Of a stretch of 64,000 nt of DNA, positions 24,472 to 37,375 are shown piece by piece; the first letter of the stretch is position 1, and each line of letters begins with the position of its first letter. The stretch is from Ulota crispa. Its lineage: Eukaryota > Streptophyta > Bryopsida > Orthotrichales > Orthotrichaceae. The stretch spans positions 27,366,002 to 27,430,001 of the forward strand of contig OY987242.1 in NCBI GenBank assembly GCA_963920765.1. The letters are read 5' to 3'. The translations under genes were made by a program, and so were the position numbers. A model generated the notes under the pieces. The model was not told the DNA's origin, ran no database searches, and worked only from the letters and a program-made list of their open reading frames with translations.

Positions 24472-24758
24472 CATGCCATAACAATGGCCAATAAAGTAGA
24501 AATTGGATGACCCCCTCCATTTACAAGCCAGAAACTGGCCTAGTTTTTGGGGCCGGGTGGTGATTCTCTAATATCTTCAGTTGAAGTAAGGGAACCTAAT
24601 GAAAGTATTTGGTGCAGTACAATAAAATTGAGCGATTGGCGTTGAAATAGATTTAGACTGAAATCAAGATGTTGAGGAAATTTGCCAGCTGTCCTGTGAT
24701 GAAGTCTAAAATATCCAAAAACTAGAAAAGATTCGAAAGCATTGTAGCCCTCAAAACC

Positions 24759-25658
24759 TTAATCCCTACAGGACCAGACCCTCTTTTTTTAGAAACATAG
24801 CAATTTTGGGCAGGTACCTGTGGTTGGATCTTTTCATATTTTAAGTTGAAGTTTTAATAGAATGTGGGGACGATATGTACTGAATTTCATGACATTTGGA
24901 GTTATGAGTAAAAAGTTATGGTCAAATATGTTGTATTTTACGTTCAGCGAGCAACCTAGGCGGATTTTTTAAAATCACCTTTTTCAAAAACAAAATTTTT
25001 AATGGGTTTAGGAGATTTATGTGAATGTAGGAAGCTTTGAATTGTTCCATTTTAATCAACAAGATGAAAGTTATGATAATTTTAGTTTGTGGGCAGTTAT
25101 GGATTCACTACTCTAAAATAAACTCTAAATTCCTTTATTTTACCCAATTTTCATTATTTTGGAAAAAAAACAAAACCAAAGGATGTAGATTCTTTATGAC
25201 AACATTACAACCATTGGGATTGGCATTTTTCATTTCCATAATTAAATTCTTAACGATTTTATGTTTTGATCATTCTTTACTTCATTTTACTTACTAATTT
25301 TTTTCCATAACAATTCCAAATGATTTGAAACTTTTTCAACATGTACTTTACTTAGGTAGAATAAGGAATTTAGTGAAGCACCACCCACATGGCCTTTATT
25401 CCTTAGGAATTTCACCTTCCCAAGGGTAGCTGCCCAGTTTTCATATGATGTTTTTTAATATTCAAACCATTCTAACGTCCAATCCATGCAACGGAAAACT
25501 CTGAAATTTTTTCCACACCTTCTAAAACTATTCTTCTACAAGATCCTATGGACGCATATGCATAAAAATATTTTTGTTTTCAAATTTGATTGATGCTCTC
25601 AAAATGGTAGTTTTGGAGAGTTTTTGGTGAAAACTTTGCTTGGACCTTTAGGGGATAA
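24759..25658 (+). mobile_element. piggyBac-like MITE, class A, decayed
   Basis: TTAATCCCTACAGGACCAGA to ...GGACCTTTAGGGGATAA. The right TTAA has mutated to ATAA. Interior class A blocks (gggcaggtacctgtgg; atgaaagttatg) are present. Confidence 0.7.
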
Positions 25659-26662
25659 AAACCCAACGTCTCCTGGCGCACCAAGTTTTTTTCTCCCACG
25701 GGGGCTTTTTCAAAACCTTAAAAACCATGGACAAAAAATGTCCACTCCCAATTTGCCACCTGGTGTTAAACTTGCATGTTTCCAAGAGGCTCTATTCTCC
25801 AGCCTTTCTCTTCAAACAGAGCATGCCACACATGATTTAGAGTGCAATTTTTTGCTTGAAGTGCTCGACTCTCAGTTGGAGAACTAGCTTCCCTCCGCAA
25901 ATAAGCATCACAAGTATGCTTTCAAGATAAAAGCAAGCACTTTTTTGCTCTTTCGGATGTGCAAGCAAATCATAGCAAGCCACATTGCGATAAGCAAGCA
26001 CATTAAGTTTTAACAAGTGCACTGGAACTTGGAATCCGTGGAGCAAATTTTGGCAAGGCCGCTCATTTTTTCCCATTTGATGTGTTGTGGCTAGACCTAT
26101 TTTTTGAGGCTTTTGGAGGCTAGTTGCGGTGCTTTGCAATATGGCAAGGAAAAGTGGAGGTGCTTTAAACATAACTTAACTTAATTTAGTCAAATTGGAT
26201 TCACCTTCATTGACAAATGATCCCAAATCATTGTTAACCTTCACTGGGGGCTCCCTTTTGCTCCCCCAATATGGAGATCCCCCAGCAAATCTAAACCACA
26301 AGGTCCCCATTTGAGCCAATTAGCTGGTTCATCTTAAACTAAATTCTCCCCCACAGGTATCGAGGAGGAAATATGCCTCCACCTGAGGGAGAGGAATACC
26401 AGCCGGTTAACAATGTTATGCCCTTACAGCGTTCTTGAAAGTTTTGGAGCTTCACTAGGTAAAATCCAATGTTTCGCAATTTCAACCAGTTTTTCCTTGC
26501 ATGCACCGGGTGTTTTGTAAATTGTTAATTGCAATGTTATGGACAATAATCAGATGTTTTTGAAAAATCTTGCTGATTTTTTTGCATGTAATTTCAATGT
26601 TCATTTGATTTTTTTTGTCATTTCAATTGATTGACTTTGAAATAATAACCACTTCTTTGTGA
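25659..26662. other. Repeat-derived intergenic, no gene
   Basis: Contains Leu/Ser-type short frames only. 'ggaggtgctttaaa' near 26158 resembles the right end of the element at 30802-31245. Nothing else is supported. Confidence 0.4.
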
Positions 26663-27593
26663 TTAACCCCTAAAGGACCAACTGTTTGTTCAACGGACAA
26701 ATGGGATTTTGGCATGTACCTGTGGCCAAACTGCTTTGCATAATTTTTTGAAACTTTTATCAAAGATGGGAAATTCAAAGATCTGCATGGGCATCTAATT
26801 TTTATTCCAATTGATGCCAAGGAGCAAAAGTTATGCCCAAATAAGCACAAATTTGGGGACTCCGTGCAGCAAAAGAAATTATTATAAAAACTTGAAAAAA
26901 AAATTCATTTTTTTTTCTCATAGATAATATCTTTGTCTACATCCAAAGCTTTGATTCATTCCATTTGGACTAGTTATGAGAAAGTTATGGACAATCTTGT
27001 TTTTTGGGCAGTTCAAGCATCTTCTTGAAAAAATAACTTATAAACGTCATTTTTGAATGCAATTTTAACATTTTTTCAAAAAAAATTGTTGGAGAGGGTG
27101 AAGTTTGCTTTCTAGAACAATCTCACCATTGGGATCATTGCATTTCAATTCCATTGCAGGGTTATTAGCAATTTAAGTTTTTGTTCAATCTCATACCATC
27201 TTCTGCCTAATGTTTTTTTTAAAGAAAGAAAATTAATTATTTTTTGTTTTTTTTTTTTCCCCAAGATTACCAACTCAACTTCCCACCATGCAAAAATAGA
27301 ATTCCAAACTCTGAGGTGCAAAAATTTTAAGTTAAAAATGTTCAAAATTAAATAATCTAGTCATGCAAGATGCAAAAAAAGCTATTATTTACTTTTTAAA
27401 CACAAATATCTTCCAACCTGTAAGGTCAAAGTTCTTGAGTTTTGTATGACACATTCTTATAGTAGTCCAGTACAAGATCCTATGGTTAGATATGCAAAAA
27501 GACCAATTTTCAAACCTTTTTACTCTTTGCCATAGAGGTGGCAGCTTTGCGTGTCTTTTGATAAAATAAAGGCCATGGTCCTTTAGGGGTTGA
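26663..27593 (+). mobile_element. piggyBac-like MITE, class A subtype
   Basis: TTAACCCCTAAAGGACCAAC to ...GGTCCTTTAGGGGTTGA (right TTAA mutated). It shares long interior stretches with 46781-47710 (atgccaaggagcaaaagtta; gttggagagggtgaagtttg), so these two are the closest pair. Confidence 0.85.
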
Positions 27594-27624
27594 GGCTCCT
27601 TTGTTTTTAATTTTTGAAAGCTCA

Positions 27625-28733
27625 TTATCCCTACAGGGGAAAAAATGAATTTTGGGCAGGCTTGTTCTATTGGGATTTTTTATCACATTTTTTAAAGTTT
27701 TCTTCCTGAAATTAAATTTTGCATGAGCTATGCATGAGTACACTATTTTATAAAATTGGGTTTACAATTCAAAATTTGTTGGTATTTTATGTGTTCTTTT
27801 TTGTTCAAGGGACAATCCAAACATGTCATTTTTTGTTGACTTCTCTCAAGGACAACCAAATGAAGGGTCATCCCTTCATTGGAGTACATCCAAAAGTAAT
27901 AGTGTACTAGACAAATACATTTTTATGATAAATTTTGAAATGCAATTACTACTAGAGATTTGATTATATTTTCAATTTTTTTTTGTAGAGTGGCATACCA
28001 AAAATACTGTTGCGTTTTATTTTTTTATCACCCTCCTTCCGCAATGTGGATTAGCTTTAAGGTCAAAAACTTATGCATGAAACCACCACTACAACCATAA
28101 TACTTCTCGATAAGCACCTTGATAAAGTACGGAAGCAACATGTTGGCTACTTTTGTTGCCAAAGATGATTTTGAAAAAGGTGTAAAACTGGAGAGACAAC
28201 AATCCTTTTGGTAGGGCTTTGTGGTTGTCAATAAAGACAAAACATTCTAACTCATTGTTGGGATTTTTAATCTTTCAAAAGCAAACATTGAGAGTTTAGT
28301 GTGCAAAATACCTTAGTGTCATGTGAATTTCAAGCACATGTTTGCAATGCAGGTCCATGAAGAGATTGTTCTAAGTCTTTCTTGGTCATGGAAACTTGTG
28401 AAAATATGCCCAACATGATTCAAAGCATGTTGGATTACTCTCTACAACACGCATATTGCAAATAGTGTTCTCAACATGAAGTCAAAAGGTCTTGAGAATT
28501 TTGGGCAAAAGTCAACAAATACATATACTAACTCCAAATTATTATATCTCTCTATCCATACAGTCAAATGTCATGAAACTTTTACCATGGCTCTTAGCAT
28601 GAGTCTAATTAAAATCCTACAATTTGATTTGCAAATTTTTTTTAAAATATGTTTAGATCAAATATAAAAAAATGGCAGTTTGTTGAGTGTTTTTTTTTTT
28701 TTTTTGAAAAATGGGCTTGGGCATTCAAGGATT
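27625..28733 (+). mobile_element. Decayed piggyBac-like element
   Basis: The left end TTATCCCTACAGGGG and the right end ...GGGCATTCAAGGATTAA are diverged versions of the family termini. Interior class A text is only partly recognisable (ttttgggcagg). Tentative. Confidence 0.4.
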
Positions 28734-28827
28734 AACTTTGTTGAGTTGTATATAGATAAAAGCAAATACAAAATAAATCATGTGAATTATTCCACTTTTG
28801 AAAATCTAGTAGAAATTGAAACACAAC

Positions 28828-29152
28828 TTAAGGTATGTACACCCATAAGCATCAAACTAAGGGTTTTGAACATGATGAGTATCAATAAACAGCTAGCAAA
28901 TTATAGGATCCTATTAGGAATAGAAAAATAGTAATTTTGCACTTTTGAATGTATTATTTGGATACTATGAGAATAAGTTGTGAATATTTAAAGTATAAAT
29001 TGCCATTGCACCCATAACCACTATTGAGATTTCATGTTCACATGTTGTACATCCATGCCATTACATCTATTCACTTCCACAGATTTTCCGAGATTTCAAA
29101 GGTGACAGTTATGGGAACAATGGTGCTTATGGGTGTGCATACCTTACATAAA
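28828..29152. mobile_element. MITE, TAAGGTAGGTACACCCATAAGC family, copy 2
   Basis: Ends ttaaggtatgtacacccata and the inverse ...tgggtgtgcataccttac. The interior is nearly the same as 59697-60016 (aggatcctattaggaat; ttatttggatactatgag). Confidence 0.8.
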
Positions 29153-29810
29153 AAGAAGGTTCATTCCAAAATGGTTCCCAAAATATTGAGGTGAACGTCA
29201 TGGGAAATTGTAGACTACAATGATTATAAGAAGGGGTTTCAAAGTTAAGACAAAAAACGCTTATATTTTCCAAATTTATCACACAAAACCTAATGCACAT
29301 AAAGTAACAAAATAACATGATAACATGCCTTGATTTTTTGTCCACCTATTCTCATCTATAGTAAATGAAGAAAACTGCTTGCCAAAGCATCCAAATGTGT
29401 CTTCTTATACTATGAAATTTCACTTCCACAGCAAATTTTATTTTATCATAACAATATTTTTGCCAACCACGCACGTCTTAGGTGATGAATTTTCTAAATT
29501 TGAAAACCTCTATGAAACAGAATTACAATCATACTAATATGACAAAAAAATCCAATCCGCATGATTGAATATCTAAGAAAAGTCTGTATAATCCAAACAA
29601 GTACCATCTACACCCAAATCAGGAGACTTACACAATGATCAAGTTCACATCCATTGGTTGAATCTTGATCATAAATTAGAGCAAGCAAAGTTGAATACAT
29701 TTTATTTATTATTTTGGAATGATGTTATTTCCAGTAGTGTTGCAATGCAATGGTGAGCTCAAATTTTGCTCTTTGATTGATTGTTCACCTTGATAAAGCA
29801 GAACCGGCAT

Positions 29811-30732
29811 TTAACCCCTAAAGGCCCAAGGAGTCTACTTTGGGCTTTATGAGAACTCGGGCAGGCTCTATTGACTTCATCATTTGGAAATTTTTCATTA
29901 AATTTTTAAGATGGATGCTATTCATCATAATCTACGTGTGAAGTTTTATTTCATGTCATTCCGATAAGTAATGCAAAAGTTAGAAGGTATTTTCAATTTC
30001 AATGTCAAATCGGGCAGCAAAAAATATATTCTAAAGTTTTTATTTTTATTTTTATATAATTGTATAGAATGATACCTACTCAAAAGAAAATTGAATCACT
30101 CAATTCCAAATAATGAGGTAAGAGTTAAAAGGAGTTTCATTTTGCAGGCAATGAAGGTAGGAAGCGGGTAGAAAAAACATATAAAGTTATTTTTTACTCT
30201 TAATGTTGAAAATTTTCATATGAGAATGAAAATGAAAGTTACTAATTGTCTATTAGAGCATTCTCACCATTGGGATTAACGATTTTCAAATTCTTCCAAA
30301 ACTTATTAGCATATAAGTTACATCTTTCATTCATCAATACCTTTCACTTAACAATTTTTGTAAAAATGAATCCAAAGTTTTTTTTGGTTAAATTTTTTTG
30401 TATATTCTTTCAACTCATTTTCCAACGTATTGCAAAAATTACACAAGAAATACAACATACGAGTTTTTCTCTAAAAAGTTTGAAAAACAAAACTTCAGCT
30501 TCTAGAAGAATTAGAAAAGCCTAAAATTTGAAGTTTGGGCACATTGATCTTGCAATTGGTGGGGATGTTCATTCTAAAATTTTGGGACAATGTAGTTATG
30601 CAAGTCAACTAAAGGATCCTACGGTTGGATTGGTGAAAAAGTAAGTTTCAATGAATATTTTGACCCTAGTTTGGGGACTAGTATTTTGAAGTAGTTTTGG
30701 GCCTCTAAACACAAAAGAATTTTAGGGGTTAT
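29811..30732 (+). mobile_element. piggyBac-like MITE, class A-related
   Basis: TTAACCCCTAAAGGCCCAAG to ...TTTTAGGGGTTAT. The right TTAA boundary is shared with the next element at 30729. Confidence 0.7.
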
Positions 30733-32077
30733 TCCCTAAATGCGCAAGGATGCTTTTCTTGTCTTTGGAAGGCAGTTTTGAAGTTTTGAATTGTCCTTGT
30801 AAGAGCACCTTTATTGGTTGACTTCAGCCGCTGAAATAGCAAGTTGTTTTGTTATTGTCCACATATTTGACCCCCACTGGTGACACGCCCAAGCTTTCTT
30901 CCTCCGCAGGCTCACTAAACAGGGGTCCAAGGATAGTGACTTGTCAAGGTTGTTGATGTGTGTTGCGCGTTTAAATTCCATTCTTTTTTGCAAATCACAA
31001 GCTAATTTGAGACATGTCAAGAGGGAGCCAAGGCATGCGAGTCATGGCCAGGGCCCCACGGCTTGCATAGCGCAAACAGATTTCCCATTTCTTTGTGCCA
31101 GGCCAGATGTTGCGTTGCAGATTCCTTGCTGCGTCCATTTCAATCCAAATTGGTGGAAATTGGAACCACTGCCCGCCCAATTTTGTAACTGCGGGCCCTT
31201 GCAACTTGGCAAGTCCAAGTTACCCCAAACCAATGGAGGTGCTTTAAGATCATTATTAATCATTGAAATGAAATTGCAACTATAGAATCTTGTACACCAA
31301 GGCTTCTAGATGGAGCTCTCTAAAAAAAATCCAAAATGGCTACGCGTATTTTAAGACATTTGTGATTGAATGTATACAAGTATGGAATCTTTTCTTTTTT
31401 TGGAGCTGCCTAAATTTTCTAATGCAAATTTGCAACTTTTGGATACAAAATTGGGAAACAACTACTTAGGATGCTTTAGTGTTTATTGTTGTCACTTGAA
31501 AACTAATGGCCCTCCTTCCAAATCCATGACCACAACATCACAAATGAGCCTGCAACGCAACTATTAAAGCGCAACAACCTAATACAAAGAATTGTTTTAG
31601 CTCCAATTAACCAAAAATCATTATGAATGAAAGAAGATTCAACGGTGAATGAGTTCTAATTTTTATGAAAAAGACAACTTTCCAAATGAAATTAGTCCAA
31701 AAGCACTTTTATATTTTGTTAGATGACAAAATTTCAATAAAAGGGCCCTTCCAGCTGCCCAAGGAAGTGTCCAAGGGAAATCTTCACTTTTCTCAACTTG
31801 ATGCCCATATGTTCAAAGTGGCAGCTTGTCATGGGCTTGGTGACACTTTTCACAACACTATTCATGATACAAAAAGAATGCTTGCATTTTAGCTTCCACC
31901 AAAAACAATTGAAATAAGATATGGAAGAAACTAACTTTTAATGCTGAAGCTAACTTCAACGTGTAACTTCTCCAAAAAACAACCTTAAAAAAATCAAATT
32001 TATGCCTTCAACACGGTTTAAAATATCCTAAATTTTTTGAGCATCAAGATGTGGTGCCTTGGGCATTTAAGGGTTAA
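30729..32077. mobile_element. piggyBac-like element, class B, with a nested insertion
   Basis: TTATTCCCTAAATGCGCAAGG to ...GGGCATTTAAGGGTTAA. A GC-richer block (30802-31245) is inserted inside. Both ends resemble the class B copies at 18420 and 43560. Confidence 0.65.
30802..31245. mobile_element. GC-richer MITE nested in the class B element
   Basis: Left end agagcacctttattggttga; right end inverse ...aaaccaatggaggtgcttt. It is markedly richer in GC than its surroundings, and its overlapping open frames reflect that composition rather than a gene. Confidence 0.6.
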
Positions 32078-32150
32078 AATATTGTCCAATTGATATTGCT
32101 AAAAACCGGTTGAAGCTTGAAATTACTGGATAAAAACCAATCATTATGTC

Positions 32151-32170
32151 CCAAAAAAAAAAAAAAAAAA
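32151..32170. repeat. Poly-A run
   Basis: About 19 consecutive A residues. Confidence 0.8.
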
Positions 32171-32364
32171 CTAGTTACATTATATTACAGTAAAACACGA
32201 GAAATTCGAAAGAATACTTAGTGCATGCACGTGAAAAACCTGTTGAAACTAGGGAAATGCCAGATTTTAAAAGGAAAAACTAAAATTCCTCCGGTAAAAG
32301 CGTTGTCTTGGTTTTCCTAGTTGTTCTAGTGAGAAGTCAAAAATCCCAATTTTCAACATAGATT

Positions 32365-32462
32365 TTGGAAATATGCTGGGGACTTGGGTTATGAGACTTG
32401 GGATGGAACTTGGGATTTGGAACTTGAGAATTGGGACTTAGGGATAAGACTTGGGACATGGA
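32365..32462. repeat. Minisatellite, GACTTGGGA-type unit
   Basis: Degenerate tandem repeat of 'gacttggga(t/c)' (gacttgggttat, gacttgggatgg, aacttgggattt, gacttagggataa, gacttgggacatgg). Confidence 0.65.
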
Positions 32463-32712
32463 ATGAAAAGCTCCAAATTTTTTATTTTCATATTGGGCAG
32501 CTACAATAAGGAAGCTATTTACATCCCTAATAATAGATGCTATATGCAAAATATAGATAAACACTATTTGTTTTTGTCAAAATTAGTCCACATTCATCCA
32601 ATAATAAAAATATCGTCTCAAGATTGTGGAGTACTTTTTCTGCCAAGTATTCTCTCACAAAAAAATCTATTACTTTTTAGTAAAAAATTGCCCAAAAAAA
32701 CTCTTGAACTGC

Positions 32713-33043
32713 CTCTAAGAGCATCTCCACCAGTCCTAACTTGTTTCAAGGTTTTCATCTATTTTTGAAGGGCCCTCAAGCTCCTTGATCTTTACTTATG
32801 CTTTTCAAAAAATTGGCCTTGCATTTTAGCATGCCCGATAATAATCATTTGACCATTTATCAAGGAAATAGAGGATAAAATTTACTAACTTTAGGATCAA
32901 TAGTGATGGATAATGATGAATAATGTTTTGAAGGGCCCTTGCTAGACACTCTAAGATGGAGTGTCTTGAAAGGGTTTGAAAGGGCCCTTGGCACTTTTCA
33001 TCCACTTTGAGCATGTGGAGGGCACCGGTGGAGATGCTCTAAC
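32713..33043. mobile_element. MITE with AGAGCATCTCCACC ends, copy 1
   Basis: It opens aagagcatctccaccagtcc and ends with the inverse ...caccggtggagatgctct. It shares interior text (gaagggcccttgctagacac; cacttttcatccactttga) with 39178-39628. Confidence 0.8.
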
Positions 33044-33144
33044 ACAAAGGTTGAGAAAGAATATTGCCACTAGTGGGTATGTCAAGGATACGTAATCAGT
33101 GCAAGTCCTTTGTCACTAATGAACATGGTGATTATGCTTGTAAG

Positions 33145-34059
33145 TTAACCCTTTAAGGACCACGCGACCATATTTTGGTCGCTGGGAGTGGTTTTTGGCC
33201 TGTAGGTTGAAATTGCTCAATAATTTGGAATTTGGTCTTGAAGTACGCATGTGATCACAAGAATTTCGCATCCATCTAAAAAAATAACAATACAATTGGG
33301 TATGTGAGTTGATAAATAATGGTGTTTATACGACATGGCTTCAAAATACGCATCCAATTTTTGTCAAAGATGGATCAAAGCAACAACTCAATACATCAAG
33401 TATGCAAGAAGAATGTCAAATTTTAATTGCACAATTCTAAAAAATTTCAAATTGTTTAAGAAATACACTTGTATTGTTTTCCTGTATGGTAGCAGTATAA
33501 TTATAGTATTTGAAGATCTCTTGAAATAGTGTTGTCATTTCATCTTTAAATTTTGTCATTGTGCATTTAAGGCCAATTCTTGATAGCCTTCACCAATTGG
33601 ATTTTCCAGAATAATTATCAAATTTCTTGTAGAACCGCTTTAGGGTAGCAAAGAAAGTGGGTTTTTTGACCCTTTTTGTACACTTAGCTACACCTTGTGA
33701 TTGCTATTTTTGTTTATTTTGTGTGAAACTAGTCTTGTTGGAAAGGTGGAAAACCCTGCTTTTTAGAAATGTAAGGCTCTTCTCAATCAAAGCTTGCATG
33801 AAGTGTTAACATTCAAAACTAAACAAGAATGAAACACAAGAGATTTTCCGCATACGGCTCATTCAATCATTATAATATTGCACCTCCAATGATAAATCTA
33901 ACTGAAATTTTGGTGCTTTACAATAAACAAGATGTACTTCCCACTTGTACTGTTGGATTATTGAAAATGGGTCCATATTTGAGTCAATTACAAATCTAAG
34001 CTTACAACCCCTCTTTTCAGTGGATTCTGTGAAAATGGGTGTGGTCGTTAAAGGGTTAA
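33145..34059. mobile_element. piggyBac-like element, class C
   Basis: TTAACCCTTTAAGGACCACG to ...GGTCGTTAAAGGGTTAA, with TTAA at both ends. The interior differs from classes A and B. Confidence 0.75.
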
Positions 34060-34544
34060 ATATCTTTTGTATTCAAACACCCATGAGCTCCTGTAGTCCT
34101 GTCCAGTGAACCTGCTAGCCATGCCTCGGGGCAGTGCTCTTGGAATGGCGCTCACAATTGAATGGGGGTGGAAGTGAGCTCCATTTTCGAGTGGCAGGGT
34201 TTACTGCACGTCCGTGTTTGTGGGGCCAGGGTGGAAGAGCTCAGAGTTTTCACTTATCATAAATTGTAAAAGTTTGGATGTTTACATCAAATAGTGCATT
34301 TAGGTTGCATCATACTAATTTCTTAAAAGTTCACACTATTCAAATATTTAACAAAACAATAGTAACTTTGGTCAATAATTATCATTAGAAGAAAATTCCG
34401 TTCAAAACAACAGAAAATCAACAGTTTCTTGTTGATTTGGGCACTTGCTCACACTAATTGATTAGTTTAACAAAATTTTGTAAAAAACTACATACATTCT
34501 GTTGATTTGAACACCATTATCTAAATCAACAAAAATTTTGGAAT

Positions 34545-35300
34545 CCTTTGGAAATCTTTTGGGAATTTTTTGTGAATCTTTAAGAATCTTTAAGAATCTT
34601 TTGGGAATCATTGAGAATCTTTTCAGAATTTTTAAGAATATTTAAGAATCTTTTCAAGATTTTTGAATCTTTGAGAATCTTCTTGGAATCTTGGAGAATC
34701 TTTTAGGAATCTTTGAGAATCTTTTAGGAATCTTTGAGAATCTTTGGAAATCTTTGGGAGTCTTTTTAAGTTTTTTTGGAATCTTTGAGAATGTTTGAAG
34801 ACATTTGAGAATCTTTGAGAATCTTTGAGAATCTTTTAGGAATCTTTGAGGATCTTTGGAAATCTTTGGAAATCTTTTCAAGTTTTTTTGGAATCTTTGA
34901 GAATGTTTGAGAATCTTTGGAAATCTTTGAGAATCTTTTTGGAATCTTTGAGAATCTTCTTGGAATCTTTAAGAATCCTCTTGGAATCTTTGAGAGTCTT
35001 TTAGGAGTATTTGAGAATTCTTGAGAATCTTTGAGAGTAGTTTGGAATATTTGAGAATCTTTGGAAATGTTCTAGGAATTTTGAATTTTTTTGAGAATTT
35101 TTGAAAATCTTTAATAATCTTCTTGGAATCTTCTTGGAAGCTTTGAGAAGCTTTGAGAATCTTTAAGAATCTTTGGGAATCTTTGGAAATCTTTTGAGAA
35201 TCTTTTTGAAAATTTTAAAAATCTTCGAGAATCTCTAAGACTTCTCAAGAACCTTTTTGGAATCTTTGAGAATCTTTTTAAAATCTTTATGAAATTTGTT
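34545..35300. repeat. Minisatellite, GAATCTTTGA-type unit
   Basis: Dozens of degenerate copies of 'gaatctttgagaatcttt(t/g)gg', unit about 10-12 bp, inside the CACTA-like element. Open frames here simply read the repeat (KIPKRFSKIPKRFSK on the minus strand). Confidence 0.9.
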
Positions 35301-36242
35301 AAAGTACTTCAAAATATTTATAGAAATAGAATCTCTTAAACTGAATTAGAGTCCTTTAGGAATCTTTTTGTAATTCATCAAAATACTTTAAAATATTTTT
35401 AATAAAAAAACTATTACAATAGTTTAGGTTTAATTTTGAAATCTTTCTAGAATCTTTTTGGACCTCATTAAAATGTTTTGAAGCTTTAAAAAATAAAAGA
35501 AGTTTTCAAAAAAAATAGAATCTTTTAGAAGTTTGAGTGTATATTGACTAATTTTATTTTCTTTACTTTTCACAATTTGGTTAGATTTAAAATTAGCACC
35601 CTTTAAAGTCAAGTAAAAACATGACCATAATAACAAAAAAATCAACAGTTTTTTATTGATTTGGACACTTTTGGACACAACTTCACTAATTCAACAAAAT
35701 TTTATATAAAAAGTACAACATTTTGTTGTTTTAAATACCAAAATTTCTTTACAAACAAATATAAAAGATGCTCCTCAATTCTTTGAAAAAATCACATGTG
35801 TCCCTCAAGGATTAAAAGTACCAAAAATATCTTTCCTTTTTGTATAAATATCAACAATGCTTCTAATATATTGGGAAAATGTTAAAAATGCTCCTCAACT
35901 ATTTTAAATTATTTATATCTTTGTGTTATATGATATCCAAGTGTATAGTTTAATGCAAATTCTTACAAGAAACCAAAGGTGATTTTTACATTTCATATAA
36001 CACAGGGATATATTTAACATTTCAAAATAGAAGAGCTTTTTTATTAATTTTCCAAAATAATAGGAGTATAATTGATATTCCTACAAAAAATAAGGAATAT
36101 TTTTTATGTTTCAAATATTTTTGGCATAAACTTAATATTTTGAAAGACTTAAAGGGTATTTTTAGTAGTTTTCCTTCTATTATTAACCAAATGAATTTTA
36201 AAAAAAAAATCTTATAAAATGTTTTTATAAGCTTTAAAAGGT

Positions 36243-36653
36243 GGGAATTGATATGTGTACCACACCCTTCCAATTACTATACCACACCACGGGGTAAATT
36301 TTATATTTCTATCATCAAAAAGCTAAATTTGAAAATTTTGAATTCAAATTTGGACTTAGAGACCATGTTATTGTCTAGAACCATAAAAAAAGTTGCAGTT
36401 CAACAACACCCAATGAAAAAGTTTAGTTAGGGAGAAAATTATTAATTTTACTTTTGTTTGTAAAAAAAGATAAGCTTATTCATTGGGTGTTGTTGAATTG
36501 CAACTTTTTTTACGGTCTTAGACAATATCATGGTCTCTAAGTCCAAATTTGAATTCAAAATTTTCAAATTCAAATTTTTGATGGTAGAAATCTAAAATTT
36601 ACCCTGGGGGTGTGGTACAGTAGTTCAAAGGGTGTGGTTCACATATTAATGCC
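36243..36653. mobile_element. Long-TIR MITE (ATTGATATRTGYACCACACCC family), copy 2, nested
   Basis: Left gaattgatatgtgtaccaca; right inverse ...gtgtggttcacatattaat. The inner blocks 'ggtaaatttta' and 'aacaacacccaatgaaaaa' match the copy at 14816. It is inserted in the CACTA-like element. Confidence 0.75.
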
Positions 36654-37159
36654 CTTAAAAACTATCCAAAACTATTCAAAAGTCTATAGAATTTTGATTT
36701 TATAATTGCAAGGTTTTAATTCTGTAACTTTTCACGATTTCATGTTATTTAAAGCTATCAAACTATGGAGGCTATTTTAACAAAATAAGGTTCTTTTTAC
36801 AAAAAAACAAGCACTAAATATTAATTATTAATGAATCCAACCTTTGCCTGCAACAATCCTTTTGAGATTTGTGAATTCCAATAAATATTTATAAACAAAA
36901 TCAAAAGGATGGAAATAAACAGTTTTTTAATAATTTCTAGACACCTTCTCTGATTTTAGCTCATAACTTTTGATAAAAAGATTGGAATCCAAAAAAAATT
37001 GTTGGAGGTGAAAGTAAAATACATTTACCAACTTTTTTTATTTCTAAGTTTTTTGAAAAAAAGTTTTTGAATTGGCCGAAATAACCTCCAAAGTCTACTT
37101 GTTACTAAAAACCTGAATATTTAATGTACAAATAGAGTCATGATTCTATTGTGCACATG

Positions 37160-37375
37160 TGTGAGTGCACGTGCTTTAGTGGTTGTGAGTAATGTGGAAG
37201 AGTTGTGGAGTGTGAACCCGGACGTAGGGGGTTCAAACCCCACTGCCGACAGCCCTGCCTAGTGGTGCAGGCAGCTGCCCGACACCGTGGGTAGCTGCCC
37301 AATGGTACGGGCAGTTGCCCGATGCTGTGGGCAGCTGCTCAACGCCATGGACAGCTGCCCGGCCCTTAAAAAATT
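37160..37375 (+). mobile_element. tRNA-derived SINE-like unit followed by a short minisatellite
   Basis: An A-box-like TGCTTTAGTGG at about 37170 is followed by GGGGGTTCAAACCCCACTG (B box GGTTCAAACCC) at about 37227-37245, the spacing of an internal RNA polymerase III promoter. The sequence does not fold into an obvious intact tRNA. Then come about five degenerate copies of 'gggcagctgcccgacaccgt' (37255-37365), followed by an AT-rich tail. Confidence 0.5.

Larger units (their letters stand above)
23226..24570. mobile_element. Element with GAGCRTTCCCACCYGCCCCCAAAA-like inverted ends, split by a piggyBac-like copy
   Basis: Left text gagcgttcccacctgccccc (23225) is mirrored, with differences, by ttttggggccgggtggtgat near 24545-24565. 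Both flank the class A element at 23515-24471. Confidence 0.45.

Noticed and set aside
34654-34881. 75-codon Lys/Phe/Ser repeat protein on the minus strand
   Set aside because: Direct translation of the GAATCTTTGA minisatellite.
34545-35300. CRISPR-like array
   Set aside because: Short degenerate tandem units without spacers, in a eukaryotic genome.
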